Assembly (NCBI RefSeq): GCF_013375555.1
Contig: NZ_JABXWB010000005.1
Span: forward strand, 1,253,501-1,317,500
DNA from: Sphingobium sp. EM0848
Lineage (GTDB): Bacteria; Pseudomonadota; Alphaproteobacteria; Sphingomonadales; Sphingomonadaceae
DNA: 64,000 nucleotides
Direction of reading: 5' to 3'
In this document: positions 1 through 7,758 of the stretch, in pieces
How the letters are laid out: the number at the start of each line of letters is the position of its first letter
How positions within the stretch are numbered: the stretch's first letter is position 1
Made by a program: the position numbers and the translations under genes
The notes under the pieces: model-generated
Told to the model about the DNA's origin: nothing
The model's database searches: none
The model's input: the letters and a program-made list of their open reading frames with translations, nothing else

Positions 1-97
1 ACCTTCATTGCGAAGAGTGCTCTTTACAAAACAGTCTTAAATGATAAAAAACATTACATATATGTCGACTCAGATATGCGTGTCGGCGGTCATCTTA

Positions 98-104
98 AAA
101 GGAG
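98..104 (+). promoter_or_regulatory. Shine-Dalgarno site that decides a TTG start
   Basis: A full AAGGAGG core lies six bases upstream of the TTG at 111. It is the only good ribosome site near the 5' end of the isomerase-like gene, and no ATG in that frame gives a better start. The upstream 97 bases are AT-rich and contain a 10-bp palindrome ACATATATGT (56-65) that may belong to the promoter or an operator. Confidence 0.6.
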
Positions 105-110
105 GGGCTT

Positions 111-905
111 TTGGATAAAGCCAGCTTTCGAATCGGGCAGATCGTGCCGAGTTCGAACACGACCATGGAAACCGAAATTCCGGCCATTCTGCAGGCGAGC
201 AGCGCTGCATCCGGCGCGCATTTCACCTTCCATTCCAGTCGCATGCGGATGAAGCATGTGACCAGGGAAGAACTGGCGGCGATGGATGCGGACTCTGATC
301 GCTGCGCGCTCGAGCTCTCGGACGCGCATGTCGATGTCATGGGTTATGCGTGCCTGGTCGCGATCATGAGCATGGGCAAGGGCTATCATCGCGAATCGGA
401 GCGGCGGCTGCACCAACGGACGATCGAGAATGGCGCGGCCGCGCCGGTCGTCACCAGCGCCGGTGCGCTGATCGAAGGGTTGGGTGTGATCGGCGCCAAG
501 AAGATCGCCGTCATCACACCCTATATGAAACCCCTGACCCAGTTGGTCGTCGATTATATCGAGGCGGAAGGCGTGGAGGTTCAGGACCGGGTGGCGCTCG
601 AAATCCAGGACAATATCGCGGTGGGGCGGCGTGATCCCATGGCGCTGGTCGAGATAGCGAGTGGCCTCGATCTGGCCAATGTCGATGCGCTGGTGCTGTC
701 GGCCTGTGTGCAGATGCCGTCGCTTGCGGCAATCCCGGTCGTCGAGGCGAAACTCGGCGTGCCGGTGATTTCGGCAGCGGCATGTACCGCGTTCCGCATG
801 CTCCAGTCCCTCAATCTCCCGGCCAAGGCTCCAGGCGCCGGTGAACTGTTGTCCGGCCGCTATACCGATGTCTTGCCCACCGGATTGATCGGGGAGACTC
901 TCTGA
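111..905 (+). CDS. Maleate isomerase-like protein (Asp/Glu racemase superfamily)
   Basis: The 264-residue product has the layout of maleate cis-trans isomerases and arylmalonate decarboxylases. The N-terminal IGQIVPSSNTTMETE stretch matches the substrate carboxylate-binding loop of the family. Two cysteines sit at the expected catalytic places, Cys81 (GYACLVAIMS) and Cys199 (LSACVQMPS). Known enzymes convert maleate to fumarate at the end of nicotinate or gentisate-type routes; the true substrate here is unknown. Translation starts at TTG after an AAGGAGG site. The stop overlaps the start of the hydrolase by one base (TGATG), so the two are translationally coupled. It is probably the first gene of the operon that follows. 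Confidence 0.8.
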   Translation: MDKASFRIGQIVPSSNTTMETEIPAILQASSAASGAHFTFHSSRMRMKHVTREELAAMDADSDRCALELSDAHVDVMGYACLVAIMSMGKGYHRESERRLHQRTIENGAAAPVVTSAGALIEGLGVIGAKKIAVITPYMKPLTQLVVDYIEAEGVEVQDRVALEIQDNIAVGRRDPMALVEIASGLDLANVDALVLSACVQMPSLAAIPVVEAKLGVPVISAAACTAFRMLQSLNLPAKAPGAGELLSGRYTDVLPTGLIGETL

Positions 906-2161
906 TGACCGTGAACGACCCACATCGTGCAACAGCCGGGTTGCGCGGCGCTTTCTGGGACCCTGCGCGCATTCCTGAAGGGGTGCAACTGACGGTACAT
1001 CCGCTCAGGACTGAGGACGGCAATGTCGTTTCGGGCTATCTGCTCGCCAGGGGAGGGGAGGAGACCGTTGCCGTCATCGCTCATCCGCGCGAGCATATCG
1101 TAGCCAATTATCTGGCCGCTGAAATCCTTCGAACGGGTGTTGCGGTTTTCCTGCAGGCACCCCGGCTCGTGGGGAACGATATCCGTCTTGAGCATGAGAT
1201 CGCGCTCTATGATCTGGCCGCGGCCACGCGCTTCCTGCATGAATCGGGCTTCAAGCGGATCATTTCGGTCGGCAATTCAGGCGGTGGGCCGCTCTGGGCC
1301 TTCTACAACCAGCAGGCCCTGGCTGCGCCCGACAAGCGGATTGCCTTCACGCCTGCGGGGCGGCCGACCAAGCTTGCGGAGGCCGATCTTGTGCCGCTCG
1401 ACGGTCTGGTCTTCGTGTCGACCCATTTGGGGCAGGGCAAGCTTTTGATGAGCGGTATCGATCCGTCGGTGAGTGATGAGAATGACGCGCTCTCGGTTGA
1501 TCCGTCGCTCGATCCCTTTTCGCCGGACAATGGTTTTGCGCGCAATGGGTCAAGCTATTCGGCGGATTTCGTGAAGCGCTACCGTGAGGCACAGGTGGCC
1601 CGCGTGGCACGGATTGATGCCATCGCGCGGGAGCAGGTTGCCGAACGCGCAGCCGCGCGCAAGCGCTTCAAGGCGGAGGGCGGCCGGGCCGATCGCATTC
1701 GCGCCGCCCATACGCCGATCTTTCCGGTCTGGCGTACCGATGCGGATTTGCGCTGCTGGGATCTCGGCCTCGATCCATCGGACAGGCGGATCGGTTCGCT
1801 TTGGGGCAGCGATCCTGCCTCGTCCAACTATGGCAGCATCGGCTTTGGGCGATTGTGCACGGCGGAGAGCTGGCTTTCGACATGGTCTGGCCTGAGTTCC
1901 AATGCCTCGCTCGAAGCCTGCGCGCCCGCGATCGAGCAGCCTACGCTATTCATCGAATATACTGGCGACCCAGCCACCTTCCCTTCCGATAATGAGGCGA
2001 TCTTCGGTTGGATTGGTACCAGCGACAAGCAGCGCCGGGCGTTCCGCGGTGATCATCAGGGCCGCCCAATCCATGAGGGTGAAGAGGACAACCGTCCGGC
2101 GGTGGGGCGTGCGATCGGTGAATGGCTCGCCGACACCTTCGCCGGCGTTGCCACGGTCTGA
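905..2161 (+). CDS. Alpha/beta-hydrolase family protein
   Basis: The 418-residue product shows the nucleophile elbow GNSGGGP with the likely catalytic Ser at residue 125, in a context typical of alpha/beta hydrolases. A long insert (about residues 180-270, rich in Arg/Ala) separates the core from the C-terminal strand and a probable catalytic His near GDHQGRP. There is no signal peptide, so it should be cytosolic. It may hydrolyse an ester, lactone or C-C bond of a ring-cleavage product, given its coupling to the isomerase and the VOC protein; this is inference from context. A specific family could not be named. Confidence 0.75.
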   Translation: MTVNDPHRATAGLRGAFWDPARIPEGVQLTVHPLRTEDGNVVSGYLLARGGEETVAVIAHPREHIVANYLAAEILRTGVAVFLQAPRLVGNDIRLEHEIALYDLAAATRFLHESGFKRIISVGNSGGGPLWAFYNQQALAAPDKRIAFTPAGRPTKLAEADLVPLDGLVFVSTHLGQGKLLMSGIDPSVSDENDALSVDPSLDPFSPDNGFARNGSSYSADFVKRYREAQVARVARIDAIAREQVAERAAARKRFKAEGGRADRIRAAHTPIFPVWRTDADLRCWDLGLDPSDRRIGSLWGSDPASSNYGSIGFGRLCTAESWLSTWSGLSSNASLEACAPAIEQPTLFIEYTGDPATFPSDNEAIFGWIGTSDKQRRAFRGDHQGRPIHEGEEDNRPAVGRAIGEWLADTFAGVATV

Positions 2162-2180
2162 GCTTGAACAAGGAAATGCG

Positions 2181-2816
2181 ATGATGAACTTGCACCCGCT
2201 TCCCAAACCCACTGCGCCCGAAGGCCTTGTCCTTCCGACACCCGAGCTTGCCGGCGTGCATCACACGGCCCGGCCGACATGGAAGCTGGAGGAGACGGTC
2301 CATTTCTATCGGGAGGTTCTGGGCCTGAAGCTGTGCCACGCGATATCGGCGCGGGGCTGGGGACCGGGCGATCATCCGGATTTCCTCCACTTCTTCTTCG
2401 AGTCCGGGAACCACAGCACCATCGCCTTCTTCTATTATCTGAAGAATGAGCGACCCCCTGAAGCGCTTTCCTGGGATCATTGGCTCTATCGGTCGGTCCA
2501 CACCGCCTGGCGCGTTGAAGATCGCGAGACGATGCTGTTGTGGAAGGAGCGGCTCGAAGCCTTCGGTTATGAGGTCATGCTCGTGACCCATGAGGTTGTG
2601 GAGTCCATCTATGTGACCGACCCCAATGGCTATATGGTGGAGATCGGCTGGCAGCTTCGGCCCTTTACGGACGTCGACACGATCGACGCTGCCCTGACCC
2701 TGGAAGCTGCAATCAAGTTCGAGAATGAGCATGGACGGCGGGTCGAGACGATCGAGGAGATCTGGCGCGAGAAATCCGGTCTGGTCGAACGGCTCGCCGC
2801 GGATGGAGCAAATTGA
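2181..2816 (+). CDS. VOC-superfamily protein (glyoxalase/extradiol dioxygenase fold)
   Basis: The start at 2181 follows an AAGGAAA site; an in-frame extension upstream only overlaps the hydrolase gene. The 211-residue protein has the two-module VOC pattern with candidate metal ligands His27/His28 (GVHHTARPTW), His107 (SVHTAW) and Glu154 (VEIGW), the 2-His-1-Glu triad of this superfamily. The YVTDPNGYMVEIGW end is diagnostic. It could be a ring-cleaving dioxygenase, a glyoxalase-type isomerase or a binding protein; size and single-domain form do not decide. Its stop is followed directly by the ATG of the next small gene. Confidence 0.75.
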   Translation: MMNLHPLPKPTAPEGLVLPTPELAGVHHTARPTWKLEETVHFYREVLGLKLCHAISARGWGPGDHPDFLHFFFESGNHSTIAFFYYLKNERPPEALSWDHWLYRSVHTAWRVEDRETMLLWKERLEAFGYEVMLVTHEVVESIYVTDPNGYMVEIGWQLRPFTDVDTIDAALTLEAAIKFENEHGRRVETIEEIWREKSGLVERLAADGAN

Positions 2817-3065
2817 ATGCCGAAAATCTATGTACCGAATGTCGAGGAATTCGCAGGGCTGATCGCTGACGCACGCGGCCGTTCGGATTGCGTCGTTCGC
2901 GATCTTGGTCCGGCTTATACGCTGGTCGAGGGCGCGGCTCCGCTGCGGTTTGTCCGGCGGACGGTCGGCATGCGCCCGGCAATCTGGTACAGCATGTTCA
3001 GCGGCGGTCTCGACGGTCGCCTGAGTGACTTCGGATGGGATGAAGTGACGGTTCTGGACGCATGA
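2817..3065 (+). CDS. Small hypothetical protein in catabolic operon
   Basis: The 82-residue product starts on the base after the VOC gene's stop, which strongly suggests that it is translated with it. It carries one Cys (SDCVVRD) and no membrane segment or signal peptide. I do not recognise the family. Its placement between ring-cleavage-type and thioesterase genes suggests an accessory subunit or a pathway-specific binding protein, but nothing in the residues proves this. Confidence 0.6.
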   Translation: MPKIYVPNVEEFAGLIADARGRSDCVVRDLGPAYTLVEGAAPLRFVRRTVGMRPAIWYSMFSGGLDGRLSDFGWDEVTVLDA

Positions 3066-3102
3066 TCGGGCGAGCCATTGTCCGCATGGAAGGTCGGTTG
3101 TG

Positions 3103-3579
3103 ATGGTCGCAAGCGCGGACGAGGATTTTCGTGACCGGCTGGTTTCCCATATTCCCGTCCGGGTCCGCCGCCGGGTGCAATGGGGTGATTGCGATCCGGC
3201 GCAAGTGGTCTACACGCCACGTTTCGGTGACTATGTCGCGAGCGCGGCGGACTGGTTCTGGCGGGTTGTCATGGCCGACCATCCGCCCAGCCTTGCAGAC
3301 GCGGCCCTCTATACGCCGACAAAATATCTCTCCTTCACTTTTCACCATGTACTGCGCACCGACGATCTGTTCGACATGACGGTTCGCGTCACGGCTATTC
3401 GCACACGCACGCTCGATCTGGCGATCGAGGCCGTGGGCATGGACGGCGTACCGCGCTTTTCCTCGATTCTCTCACCCATCATCATATCGGCCAGGAGCTA
3501 TGAAGCATTGGCCCTGCCTGCGCATATGCGCGCCGCGCTCGAAGCCTATGTGGCGCGTTGTGCCCAAGCCCCCTCATGA
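3103..3579 (+). CDS. 4-hydroxybenzoyl-CoA thioesterase-like (hotdog fold) protein
   Basis: The motif WGDCDPAQVVYTPRF near the N-terminus is the signature of the 4HBT hotdog thioesterases, where the Asp after GDC is the catalytic residue (Asp31 from the ATG). The length of 158 residues is normal. Such enzymes release aryl or acyl groups from CoA. ATG 3103 is preferred over the adjacent GTG 3100 because GGAAGG lies nine bases upstream. The gene ends the first run of closely spaced genes before the TetR regulator and fits a CoA-thioester step in the same pathway. Confidence 0.8.
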   Translation: MVASADEDFRDRLVSHIPVRVRRRVQWGDCDPAQVVYTPRFGDYVASAADWFWRVVMADHPPSLADAALYTPTKYLSFTFHHVLRTDDLFDMTVRVTAIRTRTLDLAIEAVGMDGVPRFSSILSPIIISARSYEALALPAHMRAALEAYVARCAQAPS

Positions 3580-3618
3580 GGCAAGACAAGCGCGCTCCGC
3601 CTCGCTAGAAGGGCCGCT

Positions 3619-4413
3619 ATGCAGACGAAGACACGAAAGCCCCGCGCCAAGGCCAAGATGGCGGATGCCCCCGGAATGACCGCTGCTTTGCCTGAACAGG
3701 AAAAGGCAGGCAGCGCGGACAATGAGGGCGCCAAGGCTGTCAGGCACCGTACCACCGTTCTCCGGCGGGCGATTTTGGATACGGCGGCCGCCATGTTCGC
3801 CGAAAAGGGGTTTGTCGGCACCAATTTGCAGGATATTGCCGACGCGTTCGGGATGAGCCGCCCAGGGCTCTATTATCATTTCCCCAGCAAGGAAAAGCTT
3901 CTCGAAGCCATCATTGAGGAACTGACTCTCTCTGCAGAGCGGCAATTGACGCAGATCGCCCAGGACAAGGATGGCGAACCGGAAGAGACGTTGCGTCTTG
4001 TGGTGCAGGCGACCACATTATGGCTGCTCGATCACCAGATTTATTTTCGCCTGCTCGACCGCGCGGAAAGCGATCTTCCCGAGGAGCTGAAAGCCAGCAA
4101 CGAGGCGTCGAAGCGCAAGAATCTGGAATATTTCGTTGGCGTTATCGAGCGTGGTATCGCGACCGGAAAATTCCGGCCCGTCGATCCGCATATCGCGGCA
4201 CTCGCAATTGCGGGAATGCGCAACTGGGCGGCCTGGTGGTACAGCGCGGACGGACGCCTGACGGCCCAGGAAATTGCCGAGATCATATCCGATCTCGCTG
4301 TCAGGTCCGTGCTGCGATCGGATGCGCATCGCTCGCGCAGCGACAATCTGAACGATGTGGTTCGTATCCTGCAGGAAGACGTATCCCATCTGGCTTATCT
4401 GATCCGTTCCTGA
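3619..4413 (+). CDS. TetR/AcrR-family regulator
   Basis: After a basic, disordered 45-residue tail, residues about 50-110 form a TetR DNA-binding domain (AMFAEKGFVGTNLQDIA, then MSRPGLYYHFPSKEKLLE). The C-terminal domain resembles regulators of acyl-CoA or fatty-acid genes. The total of 264 residues is longer than the usual 190-220 because of the tail. It lies in the same direction as the flanking enzymes and is probably their local repressor. A palindrome at 4452-4469 just downstream is a candidate operator. Confidence 0.85.
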   Translation: MQTKTRKPRAKAKMADAPGMTAALPEQEKAGSADNEGAKAVRHRTTVLRRAILDTAAAMFAEKGFVGTNLQDIADAFGMSRPGLYYHFPSKEKLLEAIIEELTLSAERQLTQIAQDKDGEPEETLRLVVQATTLWLLDHQIYFRLLDRAESDLPEELKASNEASKRKNLEYFVGVIERGIATGKFRPVDPHIAALAIAGMRNWAAWWYSADGRLTAQEIAEIISDLAVRSVLRSDAHRSRSDNLNDVVRILQEDVSHLAYLIRS

Positions 4414-4451
4414 AGGCATGCCGTCAGCGGGTTGAGAAAAATCTGACTTTC

Positions 4452-4469
4452 TTGTCGGTTGACTGACAA
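4452..4469. promoter_or_regulatory. Candidate TetR operator (18-bp inverted repeat)
   Basis: The site reads TTGTCGGT-TG-ACTGACAA; the half-sites match at 7 of 8 positions. A possible -35 element (TTGACT, 4459-4464) overlaps it. It lies between the tetR stop and the membrane-protein gene, which suits control of the 4557-6391 group. No second copy was seen by eye near 1-110 or 7560-7758. Confidence 0.4.
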
Positions 4470-4556
4470 TTTTGATGATTTTGTTGCCATCTGGTCTGGC
4501 GGCTGTTATCGTCCCTGCCATCATTACATATGAACGGTCTGGGAGGCGGTTGTCCG

Positions 4557-4913
4557 ATGCCCTTTGTTTCTGCGGCAAATCTAATCCGTGGTGCGGCGGC
4601 GCTCATGATCCTGTGTGCGCTGCTTCATTCCTTCGCCTGGATGTCCACGCGAACGCGCTTCCCGGCGGATGGCCAGGCGGTTGTCGCGTTGGTCTGGTTC
4701 CTGCTTGCAATTGATTGGATCGTGTTTGGCATTCTGTGGCTGCTTGCCGCGCAGGCCGGCGCGGCGTTCCGGCCCTTGCTGCTGGTTTCTTCGGCCGTTC
4801 CCGTGGCCGTCGCCATCGGCCTGTGTCTGGCGATCAGCCCTTTCTTCTTTCCGGTCTATTTGCAGTTCGGTGCTGCGTTGCTGGTGATTGTCGGTGCGCT
4901 GCGACTGGCCTGA
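4557..4913 (+). CDS. Small integral membrane protein, four predicted helices
   Basis: The 118-residue product consists almost wholly of four hydrophobic segments (roughly residues 8-28, 42-62, 70-90 and 94-114). It has no recognisable motif. ATG 4557 is chosen because GGGAGG lies ten bases upstream; an earlier in-frame ATG at 4530 would add nine residues. It sits between the TetR gene and the zeta-class GST and could be a small transporter or an accessory to substrate uptake, but function is unknown. Confidence 0.6.
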   Translation: MPFVSAANLIRGAAALMILCALLHSFAWMSTRTRFPADGQAVVALVWFLLAIDWIVFGILWLLAAQAGAAFRPLLLVSSAVPVAVAIGLCLAISPFFFPVYLQFGAALLVIVGALRLA

Positions 4914-4978
4914 AATGCGCTTGCCGCCCCGGAAACCCCCTTCCCGGCGGCATCCGGGGACGTGTGGACAGATGACCG

Positions 4979-5593
4979 ATGATCCTTTACGGCTTTGATC
5001 GCTCTAGCGCGAGCTACAGGGTACGGATCGCGCTCAACCTCAAGGGTGTGGATCGCGAGGATGTATATCTCGATCTGCTGCGCGGCGAGCAATCGCAACC
5101 GTCCTATCGCGCCATCAATCCCCAGGCGCTGGTTCCGGTTTTGGTGGACGACAGGCTCCGGCTTACCCAGTCGCTTGCGATCATCGAATATCTGGACGAG
5201 ATCTATCCCGCCCCTCCTCTTCTTCCGTCTGGCGCGGCGGATCGCGCTCGAGCGAGAGCCTTCGCTCTTGCCATCGCCTGCGAAATTCATCCCCTGCAAA
5301 ATCTGGGCACGCTGCGGCGTCTGCGCGGCTTCGGACTGGACAAGCAGCAGGTGCTGACATGGGCGATGCAGGTGATCGGGGAGGGGCTTGATGCCTGTGA
5401 GCGGATGGCCGAGCAAAGTGCGGGGCGTTTCACCGTCGGCGACAGCGTAACGCTGGCCGATGTCGCGCTCGTACCACAGCTTTCCAACGCAAGGCGCTAC
5501 TGGTCTGAGTTGCGCTGGCCCCGTCTCGCCGCAATCGAGGCGGCCTGTCTGGAAATCGATGCGTTCCGGGCCGCCGCGCCTGACACGCCCTGA
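4979..5593 (+). CDS. maiA: Zeta-class glutathione transferase (maleylacetoacetate/maleylpyruvate isomerase)
   Basis: The N-terminal thioredoxin-fold domain carries SSASYRVRIALNLKG, the zeta-class signature (normally SSCSWRVRIAL) with the catalytic Ser pair kept but the usual Cys replaced by Ala. NPQALVPVL and TQSLAIIEYLDE form the glutathione site, and HPLQNL in the helical domain is typical of maleylacetoacetate isomerases. Length (204 residues) is close to the family norm. These enzymes use glutathione to isomerise the cis double bond of maleyl ring-cleavage products. With the maleate-isomerase-like gene it suggests that a cis-dioic intermediate arises in this pathway. Confidence 0.82.
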   Translation: MILYGFDRSSASYRVRIALNLKGVDREDVYLDLLRGEQSQPSYRAINPQALVPVLVDDRLRLTQSLAIIEYLDEIYPAPPLLPSGAADRARARAFALAIACEIHPLQNLGTLRRLRGFGLDKQQVLTWAMQVIGEGLDACERMAEQSAGRFTVGDSVTLADVALVPQLSNARRYWSELRWPRLAAIEAACLEIDAFRAAAPDTP

Positions 5594-5614
5594 GTTGTCG
5601 CTGGAGAGTTCATC

Positions 5615-6391
5615 ATGCCTCGTACCATCGTCGATCTCTCGATTTTTCTCGAAAATGAGATATTGTCCGATCCGCCCGGCTATCAGCCGCGGATCGATTA
5701 TATCGATCATCAGATGTCCGTGCCGGAGATTACTGGCTTCTTCCCGGGCCTCCGCCAGGAGGATTTGCCGGACGGGGAAGCATGGGCGATCGAGCGGGTC
5801 ACGCTCATCACCCATAATGGCACGCATCTCGACGCGCCCTGGCATTTCGCCTCGACCATGGATGGCGGGCAACGGGCGATCACGATTGACGAGGTGCCGC
5901 TCGACTGGTGCTTTCAACCGGGCGTGAAGCTCGATTTCCGTCATTTCCCTGACGGATATGTCGTCACCGCCGCCGATGTGGAAGCGGAGCTTGAGCGGAT
6001 CGGTCACCAGCTGGCGCCGCTCGAAATCGTGATCGTCAATACCCGGGCCGGGCGTTGCTATGGGCGCGATGACTATGTGTCGGCAGGTTGCGGAATGGGC
6101 CGGGAAGCCACGCTTTACCTGCTCGAACGGGGCGTGCGGCTTACCGGTACGGATGCCTGGAGTTGGGATGCCCCCTTTCTCCACACACGGGAAAAGTTCG
6201 ACCGGCAGGCGGACGCATCACTGATCTGGGAAGGGCATAAGGCCGGCCGCGAGATCGGCTATTGCCATCTTGAAAAGCTGCACAATCTGGAGGCGCTGCC
6301 CGCCACGGGCTTCATGATCGCCTGCTTCCCCGTCAAGATTCGCGCGGCGTCCGCCGGATGGACCCGCGCCGTGGCTATTCTTGAAGAATAG
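5615..6391 (+). CDS. Cyclase-family metal-dependent hydrolase
   Basis: The motif ITHNGTHLDAPWHF (His67, His71, Asp73, His77) is the metal-binding signature of the cyclase / kynurenine formamidase superfamily. The C-terminal FPVKIRAASAGWTRAVAI segment is also typical. The 258-residue protein is cytosolic by sequence. Family members hydrolyse formamides or lactone/amide bonds, for example in kynurenine or isatin breakdown. It lies 21 bp after the GST gene in the same direction. The TAG stop is formed by the first three bases of a dispersed repeat (see 6389-6488), so the original C-terminus may have been altered. Confidence 0.85.
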   Translation: MPRTIVDLSIFLENEILSDPPGYQPRIDYIDHQMSVPEITGFFPGLRQEDLPDGEAWAIERVTLITHNGTHLDAPWHFASTMDGGQRAITIDEVPLDWCFQPGVKLDFRHFPDGYVVTAADVEAELERIGHQLAPLEIVIVNTRAGRCYGRDDYVSAGCGMGREATLYLLERGVRLTGTDAWSWDAPFLHTREKFDRQADASLIWEGHKAGREIGYCHLEKLHNLEALPATGFMIACFPVKIRAASAGWTRAVAILEE

Positions 6392-6488
6392 AGCGCGCTG
6401 CGCCAACTCTGATGCAGCGCGCTCTAAGTTTTTGCTGTCGCATCGTTTGAAGCGCAAAATCGGTTCCCACTTTTGCGCACGATGCTCC
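6389..6488 (+). repeat. Dispersed palindromic element, copy 1
   Basis: Two stem-loops in series. The first pairs TAGAGCGCGCTGCG (6389-6402) with 6413-6426. The second is a nested stem, GCATCGT (6440-6446) with ACGATGC (6479-6485), then GCGCAAAA (6452-6459) with TTTTGCGC (6471-6478). An inverted second copy lies at 56921-57021; the inner stem differs between copies by matching changes on both arms. Confidence 0.85.
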
Positions 6489-6494
6489 AAGATA

Positions 6495-6527
6495 GGACGC
6501 ACCCGTGCTTGTGGCACGGGTGCGTCC
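6495..6527. terminator. Perfect 14-bp hairpin between convergent genes
   Basis: GGACGCACCCGTGC (6495-6508) and its exact complement (6514-6527) flank a five-base loop. It lies between the convergent cyclase and MDR genes, eleven bases from the MDR stop, so a two-way terminator is the simplest reading. No long T-run follows on either strand. Confidence 0.6.
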
Positions 6528-6537
6528 CATTCTATCG

Positions 6538-7557
6538 TCAGATATCGATCGCGATCTTGCCGAAGTGCCGGCCTTCCTCTTGATAGCGGAAGGCATCCGC
6601 AAGATGTGATAGCGGGAAGTGGGAGTCGATAACGGGTTTGATGCCGTTAACCTCCACTGCACGGACCATGTCGATCTGGGCGCGGCGCGACCCCACCATG
6701 ATGCAATTTACACGGAGTTGCCGTCCCATCATCACTGTCGTCGGCAGCGGTCCTTCATGTCCGGTCAGCAAGCCTACCATCGCGACGCTTGCACCGACAC
6801 GACAGGCGGAAAAAGCCTGTGGCAATGTGGCTGGGCCGCCGACATCCACCACATGATCGACGCCGCGGCCGCCGGTCAGCTGGCGTGCGCGTGAACCCCA
6901 TTTGGGTTCGCTGCGATAATTGATCACTTCGTCGGCCCCCATGGCCTTCAGCCGCTCCAGCTTCTCGTCGGATGAGGAGGTCGCGATGACCGTCGCGCCC
7001 GATGCCTTTGCAAATTGCAGGGCGAAGATGGAGACGCCCCCCGTTCCCTCGACCAATACGGTGTCGCCGGCTTTCACGCCTCCCTCGACCACCAGCGCGC
7101 GCCATGCCGTCAGCCCCGCACATACCAGAGTGGCGGATTCGGCATGGCTGTAGCCCTTGGGCGCGCGCGTGAAGGCGCTGGCGGGGGCCGTCGCAAATTC
7201 GCGCGCATAGCCGTGGACACCGTCGCCCGGAACGTCGGCAAAGACTTCTGGACCAAAGCGATTGAGGGGCGCGCCATCGACCCAGTTGGGGAAAAAGAGC
7301 GAGATGACTGAGTCGCCGACCGCGAATTCGGTCACTCCCGAGCCTACCGCCACCACTTCGCCCGCGCCGTCGGTGAGCGGGACGAGGCCCTCAATCGCCG
7401 GAGCCGCGCCCTTCACCACGAGATAGTCATGGTAATTGACCGAACTGGCCCGCAAGCGAACCGTGATCTCCAGCGGGCCGGGCGCGCGAGGCTCTTCCTT
7501 CTCGACCAGTTCCAGCCTGTCCAGGCCGCCTGGCTGGTGAAGAATGATGGCTTTCAT
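6538..7557 (-). CDS. Zinc-free MDR oxidoreductase, NAD(P)-dependent (quinone reductase/ADH type)
   Basis: The 339-residue protein has the MDR layout: GroES-like N-terminal domain (LRASSVNYHDYLVVKG), then a Rossmann domain with VLVEGTGGVSIFALQFAKASGATVIATSSSDEKLERLKAMGAD. The structural-zinc Cys cluster of classical alcohol dehydrogenases is absent. It would reduce or oxidise an aldehyde, alcohol or enone with NAD(P)H. ATG at 7557 has GGAG eight bases upstream. It is divergent from the thiolase gene and shares a 200-bp control region with it, which suggests joint regulation within the catabolic cluster. Confidence 0.85.
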   Translation of the reverse strand: MKAIILHQPGGLDRLELVEKEEPRAPGPLEITVRLRASSVNYHDYLVVKGAAPAIEGLVPLTDGAGEVVAVGSGVTEFAVGDSVISLFFPNWVDGAPLNRFGPEVFADVPGDGVHGYAREFATAPASAFTRAPKGYSHAESATLVCAGLTAWRALVVEGGVKAGDTVLVEGTGGVSIFALQFAKASGATVIATSSSDEKLERLKAMGADEVINYRSEPKWGSRARQLTGGRGVDHVVDVGGPATLPQAFSACRVGASVAMVGLLTGHEGPLPTTVMMGRQLRVNCIMVGSRRAQIDMVRAVEVNGIKPVIDSHFPLSHLADAFRYQEEGRHFGKIAIDI

Positions 7558-7758
7558 ATTTGTGCTCCAATTGTGTCAAGTGAGTCGCTTGTTGGATGCA
7601 TCGGTCCAATTTCTGGCGAAACAGGAAGCCAATTTTGCATTGATTGGCGTTTTTAACAACTAAAAAGTCGGAAAAATGACTTCAGTGTTGAATTTTTTGC
7701 GAGATACCGCCATGAGCGGCGAAATTTGAATTCAGCGACAGAATGGAGAGAGGTCATC

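Noticed and set aside
4856..6184. A 442-codon minus-strand frame across the GST and cyclase genes
   Set aside because: It spans two well-supported plus-strand genes and their gap, with no family motif.
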